Shown: positions 55,344-64,000 of the stretch, piece by piece
How positions within the stretch are numbered: position 1 is the stretch's first letter
Layout of the letters: every line of letters begins with the position of its first letter
Assembly (NCBI GenBank): GCA_041660045.1
Contig: JBAZXA010000001.1
Span: 496,001-560,000, forward strand
DNA from: WM-3-3 sp041660045
GTDB taxonomy: Bacteria; Pseudomonadota; Gammaproteobacteria; Methylococcales; Methylomonadaceae
Reading direction: 5' to 3'
DNA: 64,000 bases
Translations under genes and position numbers: made by a program
Notes under the pieces: generated by a model
What the model was told of the DNA's origin: nothing
Databases searched by the model: none
Seen by the model: only the letters and a program-made list of their open reading frames with translations

Positions 55344-56576
55344 ATGCACAAAAACCTTACCACAACCGTACTAGTAGCCGCAGGCTTAATCGGTTGTACA
55401 AGCACATTCGCTGACAGTGATTTTGACAAAGACAAACACCCAGGCCGCACTCAAGTATCAACATTAGCCGTTTATGGTGATTCTCCTTACGGATGTAAAA
55501 CCAGTGAATGCCCTGCTGGTTTAAGCTCTGATAAGCCCGATGGCCCAAACCCTAGCGATCCACGACAAATAGAAGCGAGCCCTGAGTTTATCAACGCCAT
55601 AAACCATGACCCTAAAATTGATTTGGTCATGCATGTCGGCGATATTCATTCAGGTAGCCAATATTGCACTTTATCTTATAACAGGACAATTGCCAGTCTT
55701 TGGTCAAACTTTAAAGACCCGCTGGTTTATACACCCGGTGATAACGAATGGACTGATTGCCACAAATCTGGTGAGGGTGGCAACATCCAAGACTCTACCG
55801 GCAACTTCGTTAACTATGCAAACGGTGATCCAGTGGCTAATCTTGCGCTTATCCGCGCCATGTTTTTCCCAAAAACTGGGGAAACGCTAGGCGAGCATAA
55901 ACAAAAAGTGATTTCTCAAGCAATCGCTTATGACACGTCATTCCCAAAAGACGCGGAATATGTCGAAAATGTCATGTGGGAACAATCTGGCGTGTTGTTT
56001 GTGACCGTCAATATTCCAGGCGGCTCAAATAATGACGATGATAAATGGTATGGTGCTGATAAGACTAACACCCAAATCCAAGAAGCCGCCCAACGCACTG
56101 CTGCTGATTTACGCTGGTTAGATGCCGCATTTACCAAGGCTCAAAGCCAAGGCTATCAAGCGGTAGTCATTGCTGAGCAAGCCGATATGTGGGATTTAGA
56201 TGGCAAAGCAGCCAGCCACATTGCAAATTACCAGGCCTTTATTGACAGTATTGCGGCCCACACAATCGCTTTTGGAAAACCCGTGTTGCTAATCAATGGT
56301 GACTCTCACGTATATCGTTCGGATAACCCACTTACTGACAACGCCCCTTGTTTTACTGAAGCTGGCGGGTGTAGCGATGATGCTTATGATAGCCAAGCAC
56401 AAAACCGCAGTAATTTAGGCAAACCGCCTTTTGATGTCTCGAATTTTCACCGCCTTGTCGTACATGGCAGCACATTCCCACTGGAATATTTACGTCTAAC
56501 TATTAATCCACGTGCTAAAAATGACGACAGTGATAGCGCTTTTGGCCCATTTAATTGGGAACGTGTACAACCCTAA
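55344..56576 (+). CDS. Secreted calcineurin-like phosphoesterase
   Basis: The 410-residue product has a signal peptide (MHKNLTTTVLVAAGLIGC; lipobox LIGC or cut after TFA). The metallophosphoesterase motifs are present in variant form: YGDSPYG near residue 45, MHVGDIHSGSQ near 96, TPGDNEW near 132 and NGDSHVY near 320. These give the Asp, Asn and His ligands for two metals. Four or more Cys in the mature part suggest disulfides. Substrate is unknown; phosphate release outside the cytosol is a reasonable guess. Confidence 0.85.
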   Translation: MHKNLTTTVLVAAGLIGCTSTFADSDFDKDKHPGRTQVSTLAVYGDSPYGCKTSECPAGLSSDKPDGPNPSDPRQIEASPEFINAINHDPKIDLVMHVGDIHSGSQYCTLSYNRTIASLWSNFKDPLVYTPGDNEWTDCHKSGEGGNIQDSTGNFVNYANGDPVANLALIRAMFFPKTGETLGEHKQKVISQAIAYDTSFPKDAEYVENVMWEQSGVLFVTVNIPGGSNNDDDKWYGADKTNTQIQEAAQRTAADLRWLDAAFTKAQSQGYQAVVIAEQADMWDLDGKAASHIANYQAFIDSIAAHTIAFGKPVLLINGDSHVYRSDNPLTDNAPCFTEAGGCSDDAYDSQAQNRSNLGKPPFDVSNFHRLVVHGSTFPLEYLRLTINPRAKNDDSDSAFGPFNWERVQP

Positions 56577-57101
56577 ATAAGTAACCTGTGGTTTGAACTG
56601 CTTAGTACCCTAAAGTTTTTGCATTTCAAACCACGGCCTCTGCAACAAACCCTGTCCTTACCATGAATTGATAGCGTAAATAGTCATTATCAGCCCACTT
56701 AAGTAAACCCAGCATTACCTTTACTTGCAGCATTGCCCTTTTGGGTTTGTCCAAAAAGAGAGCGCCAAGCACTTTATTAGTGCAAATACACGGCGCCATC
56801 TGCATAAACAACCTGTTTCACCCATTAAATATACGCTTTTTAATAATTGGCATAGGCTATGCTTAAGCACAACCAAATGCTGCAACGTCGCGGCATCCCC
56901 TCAACAACGAAGTTGAAGCAGCTAGCGTTTAACTGGCTGTCGATTACTGTTGCCTAAATTTTTTGGAACATCTCGTGTAAATAATCTATACCTAAAATTT
57001 TTTTACACCGAACTTCCATGCTTTCATTCACGGCAACTTTCATAGCGCTTAGATCTGCATTTGATCAGGCAATTTAATTTTGTTTATAACAATGGTGAGT
57101 T
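56577..57101. other. Intergenic region before the FNT gene
   Basis: A stem GTGGTTTGAA / TTCAAACCAC (about 56588-56637) just after the phosphoesterase stop may end its transcript. A 61-codon minus-strand frame at 56626-56811 is unrecognised. The remainder is A+T-rich and probably contains the promoter for the FNT gene. Confidence 0.4.
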
Positions 57102-57902
57102 ATGTCCTATTTGAAACCTTCTGAATTTGTCACAAAAATGATTGACGCCGGCGAGTCCAAAATTTTTATGTCACCACGTGATGTCTTAATTAGGGCCTAC
57201 ATGGCTGGGGCAATTTTGGCCGTAGCAGTTGCTTTAGCCGTGACTGCAGCCGTCCAAACCGGCTATCCCATCGTTGGCGCGATAATATTTCCAGTAGGCT
57301 TTAGCATTTTAAACTTAATGGGGTTTGATCTTTTAACTGGCGTATTTGCTTTAGTACCGTTAGCACTGCTTGCCAAGCGCCCTGGCGTGACGGTAACTGG
57401 CGTGTTAAAAAATTGGGCACTGGTTTTTCTGGGCAATTATTTAGGTGCTTTAACAACAGCCGTACTTATAGGTATCGCTTGGACATACGGCTTCACGGCA
57501 GAGCCAAGCGCTGAAGGTAAAGCCATTGCTAAAGCTGCCGATTTAAGGACATTAGGCTTCCAAGAACATGGCGCAGCCGGTATGCTGACAGTCTTTGTAA
57601 AAGGTGTGCTGTGTAACTGGATGGTATCGTTAGGTGTGGTCGGTGCAATGATCTCAAATACCGTTAGCGGCAAAGTGATCGCGATGTGGATGCCCATTTT
57701 GATCTTCTTTGGCTTAGTCTTCGAACATGCTGTCGTCAACATGTATTTATTCCCATTAGGTATGATGATGGGCGCTAAGGTCAGTATTATGGAATATCTG
57801 ATCTGGAATGAAATCCCCGTAATTTTAGGGAATTTAGTGGGGGGTTTAGGCCTTACCGGCCTTACAATTTATGCAACTCACTATAAAACCACCACTGCTT
57901 AA
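57102..57902 (+). CDS. Formate/nitrite transporter family protein (FocA/NirC-like)
   Basis: Pentameric inner-membrane channel family for small monovalent anions. The 266-residue protein has six membrane segments, KGVLCNWMVSLG (near residue 168) and FEHAVVNMYLFPLG with the conserved central His (near 208). Length and motifs fit FocA, NirC or a related channel; formate, nitrite and other small acids cannot be separated from sequence. Position next to an OFA transporter and cyanase, and formate dehydrogenase 5 kb away, makes formate the first guess. GGTGAG precedes the ATG. Confidence 0.92.
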   Translation: MSYLKPSEFVTKMIDAGESKIFMSPRDVLIRAYMAGAILAVAVALAVTAAVQTGYPIVGAIIFPVGFSILNLMGFDLLTGVFALVPLALLAKRPGVTVTGVLKNWALVFLGNYLGALTTAVLIGIAWTYGFTAEPSAEGKAIAKAADLRTLGFQEHGAAGMLTVFVKGVLCNWMVSLGVVGAMISNTVSGKVIAMWMPILIFFGLVFEHAVVNMYLFPLGMMMGAKVSIMEYLIWNEIPVILGNLVGGLGLTGLTIYATHYKTTTA

Positions 57903-58062
57903 GTGCACTTGTATAGTTTTCATCTGATAGCGATACAGCCCAATACCTGAGTAATACCGAAAATCAGTTGTTTGTTTAAGCATAAATTATCATAATTTAG
58001 AAATTTGTGGCTCTAACAATAATACGGCGAATGCTAGCCAATCTTAAGCGAGGATAAATTTA

Positions 58063-59484
58063 ATGTCGCATTTTCTCTCAAAACAACGGTCAATTGCTCA
58101 GCCGGGCTATAGCCGATGGATGGTTCCTCCTGCTGCACTGTCTGTACATTTATGCATAGGGCAAGCTTATGCCTTTAGTGTATTTAATAATCCATTAACT
58201 CGCATTATTGGCATCACTGAATCTGCCCCAGATGATTGGAAATTAACGACATTAGGTTGGATTTTTAGTTTAGCTATTGTGTTTTTAGGCCTTTCCGCAG
58301 CTTTTGGCGGTAAATGGTTAGAAAAAGTCGGCCCGCGCTTGACCATGTTTGTCGCAGCTTGCTGTTTTGGTGGCGGTTTTTTTATATCAGCTCTTGGAAT
58401 CTACCTCCATCAAATTAGTTTGATTTATTTGGGATATGGCGTTGTTGGAGGCATCGGTTTAGGCTTAGGCTACGTATCGCCAGTGTCAACCTTGATTAAA
58501 TGGTTCCCCGACCGCCGCGGCATGGCAACCGGCATGGCGATTATGGGCTTCGGTGGCGGCGCCATGATAGGTGCCCCGTTATCTGTCTTATTAATGGAGC
58601 ATTTCAAATCAGCCACGTCTGTAGGTATCATGGAAGCCTTTTTAGTGATGGGCAGCCTATATTTTATCTCCATGCTGATTGGCTCATTGAGCATTCGTAT
58701 TCCACCAGAAAACTGGAAACCGGAAGGTTGGGTCCCTGCAGTCGTGGAAAATAAGATGATCACGAAAAACCAGGTACATATTGACCAAGCCTTAAAAACG
58801 CCGCAATTTTATTTGCTATGGCTAGTGTTATGTATGAATGTTACCGCAGGTATCGGTGTTTTAGGACAAGCGTCAGTCATGATCCAAGAAATGTTTAAAG
58901 GCAGTGTCAGTGCTGCTGCTGCTGCCGGCTTTGTCGGCTTGCTTAGCTTATTCAATATGGGTGGGCGGTTTTTCTGGTCATCTGCATCTGACTTTATAGG
59001 CCGAAAAAACACTTATTTCATTTTTTTCGCTCTTGGAATTTTACTTTATTCATCCATCCCTAGCATCGGTGCTGCCGGAAAAATTGGCCTATTCATCTTG
59101 TTATACGCGGTCATCCTAAGCATGTACGGTGGTGGGTTTGCCACGATACCGGCCTATTTGGCAGATATTTTCGGCACTAAATTTGTTGGTGGCATTCATG
59201 GCCGTTTATTGACCGCTTGGGCAACAGCCGGCGTCTTAGGGCCAGTATTAGTGAACTATATCCGCGAGTTCCAAATTGAACAAGGTGTCGCTAAAGCCGA
59301 AGCCTATAACGTAACGATGTATATTATGGCTGGTCTTTTATCAATAGGCTTTATCAGTAATTTATTGATAAAACCTGTGCATGAAAAGCATCATATGAAG
59401 CACGATGAATTAGATGAATTCGACGGAATTTTTTCCCCAAAAGATGACTTGCTGTCTTCAATAAATTCTGAGCAAACCACTTAA
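58063..59484 (+). CDS. OFA-family MFS antiporter (oxalate/formate type)
   Basis: Major-facilitator protein of 473 residues with twelve membrane segments. Visible OFA features are the start VPPAALSVHLCIGQAYAFSVF, the GYVSPVSTLIKWFPDRRGMATG loop (in part), and the second-half DFIGRKNTYF and GGGFATIPAYLADIFG segments. The founding member exchanges oxalate for formate; others move different small acids. AGGATA precedes the ATG. A 42-residue partner gene follows after 21 bases. Confidence 0.9.
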   Translation: MSHFLSKQRSIAQPGYSRWMVPPAALSVHLCIGQAYAFSVFNNPLTRIIGITESAPDDWKLTTLGWIFSLAIVFLGLSAAFGGKWLEKVGPRLTMFVAACCFGGGFFISALGIYLHQISLIYLGYGVVGGIGLGLGYVSPVSTLIKWFPDRRGMATGMAIMGFGGGAMIGAPLSVLLMEHFKSATSVGIMEAFLVMGSLYFISMLIGSLSIRIPPENWKPEGWVPAVVENKMITKNQVHIDQALKTPQFYLLWLVLCMNVTAGIGVLGQASVMIQEMFKGSVSAAAAAGFVGLLSLFNMGGRFFWSSASDFIGRKNTYFIFFALGILLYSSIPSIGAAGKIGLFILLYAVILSMYGGGFATIPAYLADIFGTKFVGGIHGRLLTAWATAGVLGPVLVNYIREFQIEQGVAKAEAYNVTMYIMAGLLSIGFISNLLIKPVHEKHHMKHDELDEFDGIFSPKDDLLSSINSEQTT

Positions 59485-59505
59485 CTTAGCATTTTAGCCC
59501 CCACT

Positions 59506-59634
59506 ATGAACGATTTAAAAACCTCACGGCCCACAAGTCTTATCAGCCTAATTATTTTCTGGCTTTATGTCACATTACCCCTAGCCTGGGGGGTTTGGTC
59601 CACTATCAAGAAAGCCTTAGCGCTTTTTAATTAG
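59506..59634 (+). CDS. MFS transporter small subunit (OFA-associated mini-protein)
   Basis: A 42-residue frame with one membrane segment: start MNDLKTSRPTSLISLI, then FWLYVTLPLAWGVW and a terminal IKKALALF. Tiny single-span proteins of this pattern (WLYV..PLAWGV..T..KAL.LF) are found next to OFA-type transporters, so it is very likely a subunit or stabiliser of the transporter encoded 21 bases upstream. A clear ribosome site is not seen, which suggests coupling to the upstream gene. Confidence 0.8.
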   Translation: MNDLKTSRPTSLISLIIFWLYVTLPLAWGVWSTIKKALALFN

Positions 59635-59670
59635 ATTAGACCCTCGCCTACGCATATTAAAGAGGAAAAA

Positions 59671-60171
59671 ATGAATACAACACCGGCTGCGCCCTATCAA
59701 ACACCCTCTTCTAGCCACGCTGAGACTTTGCTTAGTAAAGAGCAAATGACCGATGTCATTATTTCAGCAAAAGTCGCCAAACAGTTAACTTGGGAAATTA
59801 TCGCCAAACACATTGGTGTTGATGAATTATGGCTAGCTTCTGCTTGTTTGGGTGCCAATAGCATGAAACCCGATATTGCCGAAAAACTCTGCCAATTTTT
59901 AGAACTGCCAGAAAATGTCCAACGCGCCTTAGAGCGTTTTCCCAATAAAAAATGGGCTTATGACATCCCGCAAGACCCTTTAATTTATCGCTTATATGAA
60001 GTAGTTGGCGTCTACGGAGAATCCATAAAGGAAATCATCCATGAGAAATTTGGTGACGGCATCATGAGCGCTATAGATTACAGCATGACCATAGATAAAG
60101 AGGAAAACCCTCTCGGAGACCGTGTTATTATTACCATGAATGGTAAGTTTTTACCTTATAAATCTTGGTAG
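59671..60171 (+). CDS. cynS: Cyanase (cyanate hydratase)
   Basis: Decomposes cyanate with bicarbonate to ammonia and carbon dioxide; cytosolic decamer. The 166-residue protein has the N-terminal helical domain with LTWEIIAKHIGVDELW and the catalytic C-terminal domain with IYRLYEVVGVYGESIKEI and FGDGIMSAIDY, supplying Arg, Glu and Ser of the active site. AGAGGAAAA precedes the ATG. In E. coli it lies with carbonic anhydrase and an MFS transporter; here the partners are FNT and OFA transporters. Confidence 0.96.
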   Translation: MNTTPAAPYQTPSSSHAETLLSKEQMTDVIISAKVAKQLTWEIIAKHIGVDELWLASACLGANSMKPDIAEKLCQFLELPENVQRALERFPNKKWAYDIPQDPLIYRLYEVVGVYGESIKEIIHEKFGDGIMSAIDYSMTIDKEENPLGDRVIITMNGKFLPYKSW

Positions 60172-60287
60172 CCTGCAGTTAACTAAACAAGTACTATCAA
60201 ATTAAAAACCGACTAATCATCAATTGAACAGCTACTTTTTCTAAGCCGTAACTGTTTAATTGAATGTAGTCTTTTGGCTAACTTACC

Positions 60288-60647
60288 TTACCAAAACTTT
60301 TTCGTATCTATCGCCTTATTATCATTCAAGGCATTCCAGCCCAATACTATACGGTATATCAGCAATACCACCGTTGGTATTAAAATGAAAAAACCAATGC
60401 CCACCTCAAAAGTAAGGCCTGCTAATGCGAATCCGGCCAATGTTACCCAAACTGTTTTTATTTGCCAGTCAAAATGTGATGCTAACCAAGTGCCTTCAAC
60501 CTCATTACGCTTAAAAAAATTGATACCTACACCGATCAATAATGGCAAACCAGCAAGCATGAAAGTCAGTGCTTGGCAGATGTAAACTGCTGCAGTTAGT
60601 TTCTTTAACGCCTCAGTATCCTTTTGTTCTGTAATAATATTATTCAT
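60288..60647 (-). CDS. DUF4870-type small membrane protein
   Basis: The 119-residue protein has three hydrophobic segments, VYICQALTFMLAGLPLLIGVG, TVWVTLAGFALAGLTFEVG and IGFFILIPTVVLLIYRIVLG (each in part), with SHFDWQIKTVW between the first two. This FDWQ...W layout is that of the small DUF4870/Tic20-like membrane proteins. The function of the family is unknown. Single gene opposite to its neighbours. Confidence 0.8.
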   Translation of the reverse strand: MNNIITEQKDTEALKKLTAAVYICQALTFMLAGLPLLIGVGINFFKRNEVEGTWLASHFDWQIKTVWVTLAGFALAGLTFEVGIGFFILIPTVVLLIYRIVLGWNALNDNKAIDTKKFW

Positions 60648-60890
60648 TTTTAACCTGCTGGATGTTGGATTTTCCGGTCTTCTTGCAAGACCTTGTTTTA
60701 TTAGAAAGGCTAAAACTAGCTAATTAAGGCTAGCCGCAAAAATTAGTAACATGGTAAGTTAGTTGTTACAGTTTTTTATAAAAACCGCATACCATAATTA
60801 TGGACACACAAGACTAGCTAATAATTCAATTAATAGCTTTATAAATTAAGTTCATGGCAATTTTATGTCTTAGCCAATACTATTATCGCT

Positions 60891-61964
60891 ATGAAAAAAT
60901 CATTACTCTACAAAGGTCGCGGCAGCATCAGCAATCTTGCCGGCCGCTATGAAAAGCAGCAAAAACAAAGGGTAGACAATGGCTGGAATAACTTGGAAGA
61001 GGATTTACCGCCGTTAAAAACTGAAGTCATTATTGATAATAGCAAATCGCTAATCACCTACAACGATTCTCCCGACCTGCCTTTTGACCGTTCAATCAAC
61101 CCTTACCGTGGCTGTGAACATGGCTGCACTTATTGCTTTGCAAGACCCAGCCATGCTTATTTAGGGCTGTCTCCAGGCCTTGATTTTGAAAGTCGAATTT
61201 TGCTTAAACCTGAGGTGGTAAAGTTGCTGCGCACCGAAATCAGCCATGCAAATTATCGTTGCGCACCACTGGCACTTGGCACCAATACAGACCCTTACCA
61301 ACCTTTAGAGCAGAAATACCAATTAATGCGGCAGATTTTGGAAGTGTTGCTAGAAGCCCGCCATCCAGTTTGCATAGTAACAAAATCGGCGTTGATTGAG
61401 CGTGATATTGATGTATTATCAGCCATGGCAAAACAAGGTTTAGTTTCGGTCTATTTATCCATTACAACGTTAGATGAACACTTGGCGCGCACCTTAGAAC
61501 CTCGTGCCGCGTCACCCAAAAGACGCTTACAAAGTATCAGCGCATTAAATCTAGCCAACATACCAACTGGGGTTATGCTGGCCCCAATGATTCCATTTTT
61601 AAACGATCATGAACTTGAAGATATTGCTAAAGTCGCCAAAAAAGCTGGCGCAAGTAGCGCTGAGTACATTTTACTACGCTTACCTCTAGAAGTTGCCAGC
61701 CTTTTTGAAGAGTGGCTACGACAATATTATCCATTAAAAGCAGATCATATCCTAAACCTCATAAAACAATGCCGCGGTGGAAAAACGTATGATCCCAGTT
61801 TTCACCAACGCTTTCGAGGAACAGGTAGTTATGCAGACTTACTCAACCAACGTTTTCGTCTGATTGCCAAGCAATTAGGTCTAAACCAGCCTCTTCCTAG
61901 CCTACGCACAGATTTATTCCGCAAACCAGTCAATATCCCTATGAATTTTGACTTGTTTGATTAA
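60891..61964 (+). CDS. PA0069-family radical SAM protein
   Basis: The 357-residue protein has an N-terminal KGRGSISNLAGRYE typical of the PA0069 group, and the radical SAM cluster CEHGCTYCFARPSH near residue 78. It resembles spore photoproduct lyase-like proteins but its reaction is unknown. Start at ATG 60891 agrees with the family N-terminus. It stands alone. Confidence 0.9.
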   Translation: MKKSLLYKGRGSISNLAGRYEKQQKQRVDNGWNNLEEDLPPLKTEVIIDNSKSLITYNDSPDLPFDRSINPYRGCEHGCTYCFARPSHAYLGLSPGLDFESRILLKPEVVKLLRTEISHANYRCAPLALGTNTDPYQPLEQKYQLMRQILEVLLEARHPVCIVTKSALIERDIDVLSAMAKQGLVSVYLSITTLDEHLARTLEPRAASPKRRLQSISALNLANIPTGVMLAPMIPFLNDHELEDIAKVAKKAGASSAEYILLRLPLEVASLFEEWLRQYYPLKADHILNLIKQCRGGKTYDPSFHQRFRGTGSYADLLNQRFRLIAKQLGLNQPLPSLRTDLFRKPVNIPMNFDLFD

Positions 61965-62279
61965 GTACGCAAAGGTCACCTTAAATGATCAAAAAAACCA
62001 ATTTTAAACAATTATTTTGTATCGCTATATTCACCAAAGTGTGTCATAAAAATACACAATTTATTACCTACTGTTTAAGTAAGGAATGAACTATAATAAG
62101 CCCTAGCTGTCCACGTCAATGAGTCAGTGCATGAACTCTATTACTACACCAGTAAAGAGTTTAACTAGTGTGTGTTTTTACTCGATCGATTTCCTATGCT
62201 ATGATTCCGGCAATTTTTTATTACCCAACGATATGGAAACGTTGTTTAATCAAAATGGAATTGCCGTATTGAGAGAATT
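61965..62279. other. Intergenic region upstream of the formate dehydrogenase operon
   Basis: About 315 bases without a gene. It holds a hairpin at 62134-62161 and a shorter one CAACG/CGTTG near 62225-62250, and presumably the promoter of fdsGB. No clear -35/-10 pair stands out. Confidence 0.4.
62134..62161. other. Hairpin in the fds leader region
   Basis: AACTCT-A-TTACT pairs with AGTAAAGAGTT, an 11-base stem with one bulge and a 5-base loop, about 120 bases before fdsG. Could be an end of the upstream transcript or an operator. Confidence 0.35.
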
Positions 62280-62756
62280 ATGACTGAACCAAGCGTTACC
62301 GAACCAAACATTACCGACATCATTGCTTCTTTAAAGCATAAACCAGGTGCTCTATTGCCTATCTTGCACGGTATACAGGATGCTATGGGTTATATCCCTA
62401 GCTCATGCATCCCGGAGATTGCTTCGGCCTTGAATTTGTCCCGCGCTGAGATCCATGGCGTCATCAGTTTTTATCACTATTTTCGTGATACACCACCAGG
62501 AAAAAACACGATCCATCTATGCCGCGCTGAATCTTGCCAAGCTATGGGCTCTAAGCACCTTGAAGCACATGTAAAAAATAAATTAGGTATCAACTTCCAT
62601 GAAACCACGGCTGATGGCTCTTTTTCATTAGAGCCTGTTTATTGCCTAGGTAATTGCGCTTGTTCACCAGCCATGCAAATTGGCCATGATATTTATGGCC
62701 GCGTCTCCGAACAATCTTTTGATGCCATTATTAGCAACCTAGGAGAAGGCGCATGA
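62280..62756 (+). CDS. fdsG: NAD-dependent formate dehydrogenase gamma subunit (NuoE-like)
   Basis: Small electron-transfer subunit of soluble molybdenum formate dehydrogenase that oxidises formate to carbon dioxide with NAD+. The 158-residue thioredoxin-like protein has the helical N-part with GVISFYHYFRDTPPGKN and a [2Fe-2S] site from CRAESCQAMG and YCLGNCACSP. It is homologous to NuoE; the neighbour and absence of other nuo genes support the formate enzyme. GAGAG precedes the ATG; the stop overlaps fdsB as ATGA. Confidence 0.88.
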   Translation: MTEPSVTEPNITDIIASLKHKPGALLPILHGIQDAMGYIPSSCIPEIASALNLSRAEIHGVISFYHYFRDTPPGKNTIHLCRAESCQAMGSKHLEAHVKNKLGINFHETTADGSFSLEPVYCLGNCACSPAMQIGHDIYGRVSEQSFDAIISNLGEGA

Positions 62757-64000
62757 CAATCAATGTCTATGTTTCATGTGATTCCAGCGCCATTTCACTC
62801 GGTGCAAACCAAGTCGCTGCAGGCATTGTAAAAGAGGCTGAAAGCCGAGGCATTGCAATTAATTTAATCCGCAATGGTTCACGTGGCATGTTTTGGCTAG
62901 AAACTTTAGTTGAAGTTGCAACTGACCATGGCAGAATTGCTTATGGGCCTGTTCAAGCCAGTGATGTGGCCGGGCTTTTTGAAGCCAATTTTTTAAGTGG
63001 TGGCGCACATGCATTAGCACTAGGCTTAACCGAAGAATTAGCTTATTTTAAAAATCAACAACGTTTAACTTTTGCCCGCGTTGGCGTAACTGACCCCATC
63101 AAACTACAAGATTACCTAGACCATGACGGTTACCGTGGTTTAAAAAATGCCTTAGCCTTAGCCGGTGCCGACATCGTCAAACACGTCACGGATTCTGGCC
63201 TAAGAGGCCGTGGTGGTGCGGCTTTCCCTACCGGCATTAAATGGAACACCGTACTTAACACCCCATCCGCACAAAAATATATTATTTGTAACGCCGATGA
63301 AGGTGATTCAGGTACTTTTTCTGATCGCATGATCATGGAAGGTGACCCTTACGTCTTGATAGAAGGCATGACCATAGCAGGTATAGCCGTGGGTGCTAAC
63401 CAAGGTTACATCTATTTACGTTGTGAATATCCCCATGCCCATGCCGCACTAAATAGCGCCATAGCTAGCGCGTATCAGGCAGGCTATCTTGGTGACAACA
63501 TACAAGGCAGTGGCAAAGCCTTCCATCTTGAAGTACGTTTAGGTGCAGGCGCCTATGTTTGCGGTGAAGAAACTTCGTTAATGGAAAGTTTAGAGGGTAA
63601 ACGCGGGCTTGTCCGCTTTAAGCCACCGTTACCCGCAATCAGCGGTTTATTTGGCCAACCCACTATTATCAATAACGTCATTTCATTAGCCTCTGTACCC
63701 ATTATTTTAGATAAAGGCGGCGATTTTTACCGTGACTTTGGTATGGGTCGTTCACGTGGCACTTTACCTGTGCAGTTAGCGGGCAACATTAAACATCCAG
63801 GATTAGTTGAACTGGCATTTGGCTTGACATTACGCGAAATACTTTATGATTTTGGTGGTGGTTCAGCAACTGGCAAACCGATTAAAGCAGTTCAAGTTGG
63901 GGGACCTTTGGGGGCTTATATGCCCGAATCGCAATTTGACACGCCTTTAGACTACGAAGCTTTCGCCCAAATTTGGACTGTCGTGGGTCACGGTGGCATA
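62753..64000 (+). CDS. fdsB: NAD-dependent formate dehydrogenase beta subunit (NuoF-like), cut by right edge
   Basis: Diaphorase subunit binding FMN and NAD(H). The 416 codons visible contain an N-terminal thioredoxin-like part (to about residue 110), then the FMN site GLRGRGGAAFPTGIKW, NADEGDSGTFSDRM and GAGAYVCGEETSLMES. The C-terminal [4Fe-4S] region lies beyond the window. AGGAGAAGG stands just before the ATG and the ATGA overlap with fdsG indicates coupling. The catalytic fdsA gene is expected next. Confidence 0.9.
   Translation, partial: MTINVYVSCDSSAISLGANQVAAGIVKEAESRGIAINLIRNGSRGMFWLETLVEVATDHGRIAYGPVQASDVAGLFEANFLSGGAHALALGLTEELAYFKNQQRLTFARVGVTDPIKLQDYLDHDGYRGLKNALALAGADIVKHVTDSGLRGRGGAAFPTGIKWNTVLNTPSAQKYIICNADEGDSGTFSDRMIMEGDPYVLIEGMTIAGIAVGANQGYIYLRCEYPHAHAALNSAIASAYQAGYLGDNIQGSGKAFHLEVRLGAGAYVCGEETSLMESLEGKRGLVRFKPPLPAISGLFGQPTIINNVISLASVPIILDKGGDFYRDFGMGRSRGTLPVQLAGNIKHPGLVELAFGLTLREILYDFGGGSATGKPIKAVQVGGPLGAYMPESQFDTPLDYEAFAQIWTVVGHGGI

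Noticed and set aside
61965..62279. Search for a sigma-54 promoter upstream of fdsG
   Set aside because: No TGGCAC-N5-TTGC pattern was found.
1..64000. tRNA, rRNA, CRISPR array or prophage
   Set aside because: No cloverleaf-like segment, conserved rRNA stretch, regularly spaced repeats or phage gene block was recognised; small tRNAs cannot be fully excluded without a computed scan.

Overview
The window reads as chromosomal DNA of a moderately A+T-rich gammaproteobacterium, most likely a C1-using methylotroph or methanotroph of the Methylococcales type. Gammaproteobacterial markers are the E. coli gene order yceD-rpmF-plsX-fabH-fabD-fabG-acpP-fabF-pabC-mltG-tmk-holB, sdhE behind sdhCDAB, rlmJ, pntAB and a PA0069-type radical SAM gene. 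C1 markers are a formaldehyde-activating-enzyme homologue, a soluble NAD-dependent formate dehydrogenase operon entering at the right edge, and a formate-type transporter cluster. The genus is an inference. I saw no rRNA, tRNA, CRISPR array, prophage or intact insertion sequence.

Layout. 1-9613 (minus strand): L32/fatty-acid/phospholipid operon running into pabC, mltG, tmk and holB (holB cut by the left edge). 9851-10585: a J-domain/zinc-ribbon/PilZ-like protein. 10877-16356: a secreted Cys/His-rich protein facing a heavy-metal RND pump and adaptor without an outer-membrane partner, then a degenerate-looking stretch. 16632-22236: isocitrate lyase, a GlcG-family gene and sdhCDAB-sdhE. 22491-26813: small exported proteins, a DUF155 protein, rlmJ and nhaD. 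27112-30075: pntAB. 30286-37568: exported pentapeptide-repeat protein, unknown exported proteins, divergent Fae, GST-like protein, DUF1223 protein, aspartate aminotransferase, gloA, tag. 37569-41236: a long non-coding region rich in inverted repeats, a PEP-CTERM protein, and a LytS-type kinase with a receiver-only partner. 41495-43405: cysK-cysE. 43432-49809: tetR-OMF-MFP-RND multidrug efflux operon. 50218-56576: L,D-transpeptidase, amino-acid permease, PaiB-like protein, Gfo/Idh/MocA oxidoreductase, secreted phosphoesterase. 57102-60171: FNT channel, OFA-type antiporter with its tiny partner, and cyanase. 60288-64000: DUF4870-type membrane protein, radical SAM protein, fdsG and the start of fdsB.

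How they fit. The minus-strand operon couples ribosome and membrane-lipid synthesis. Isocitrate lyase lies upstream of succinate dehydrogenase, which oxidises its product succinate. Transhydrogenase, the Na+/H+ antiporter and formate dehydrogenase serve redox and ion balance, with formate as the terminal C1 intermediate. Two RND systems handle metals and organic toxicants. The least explained parts are the Cys/His-rich protein beside the metal pump, the J/PilZ fusion, the Fae homologue lacking the usual catalytic His, the FNT/OFA/cyanase group, and the repeat-rich region before the PEP-CTERM gene. Several starts were moved from the longest open frame to a better-supported internal start; this is stated per entry.
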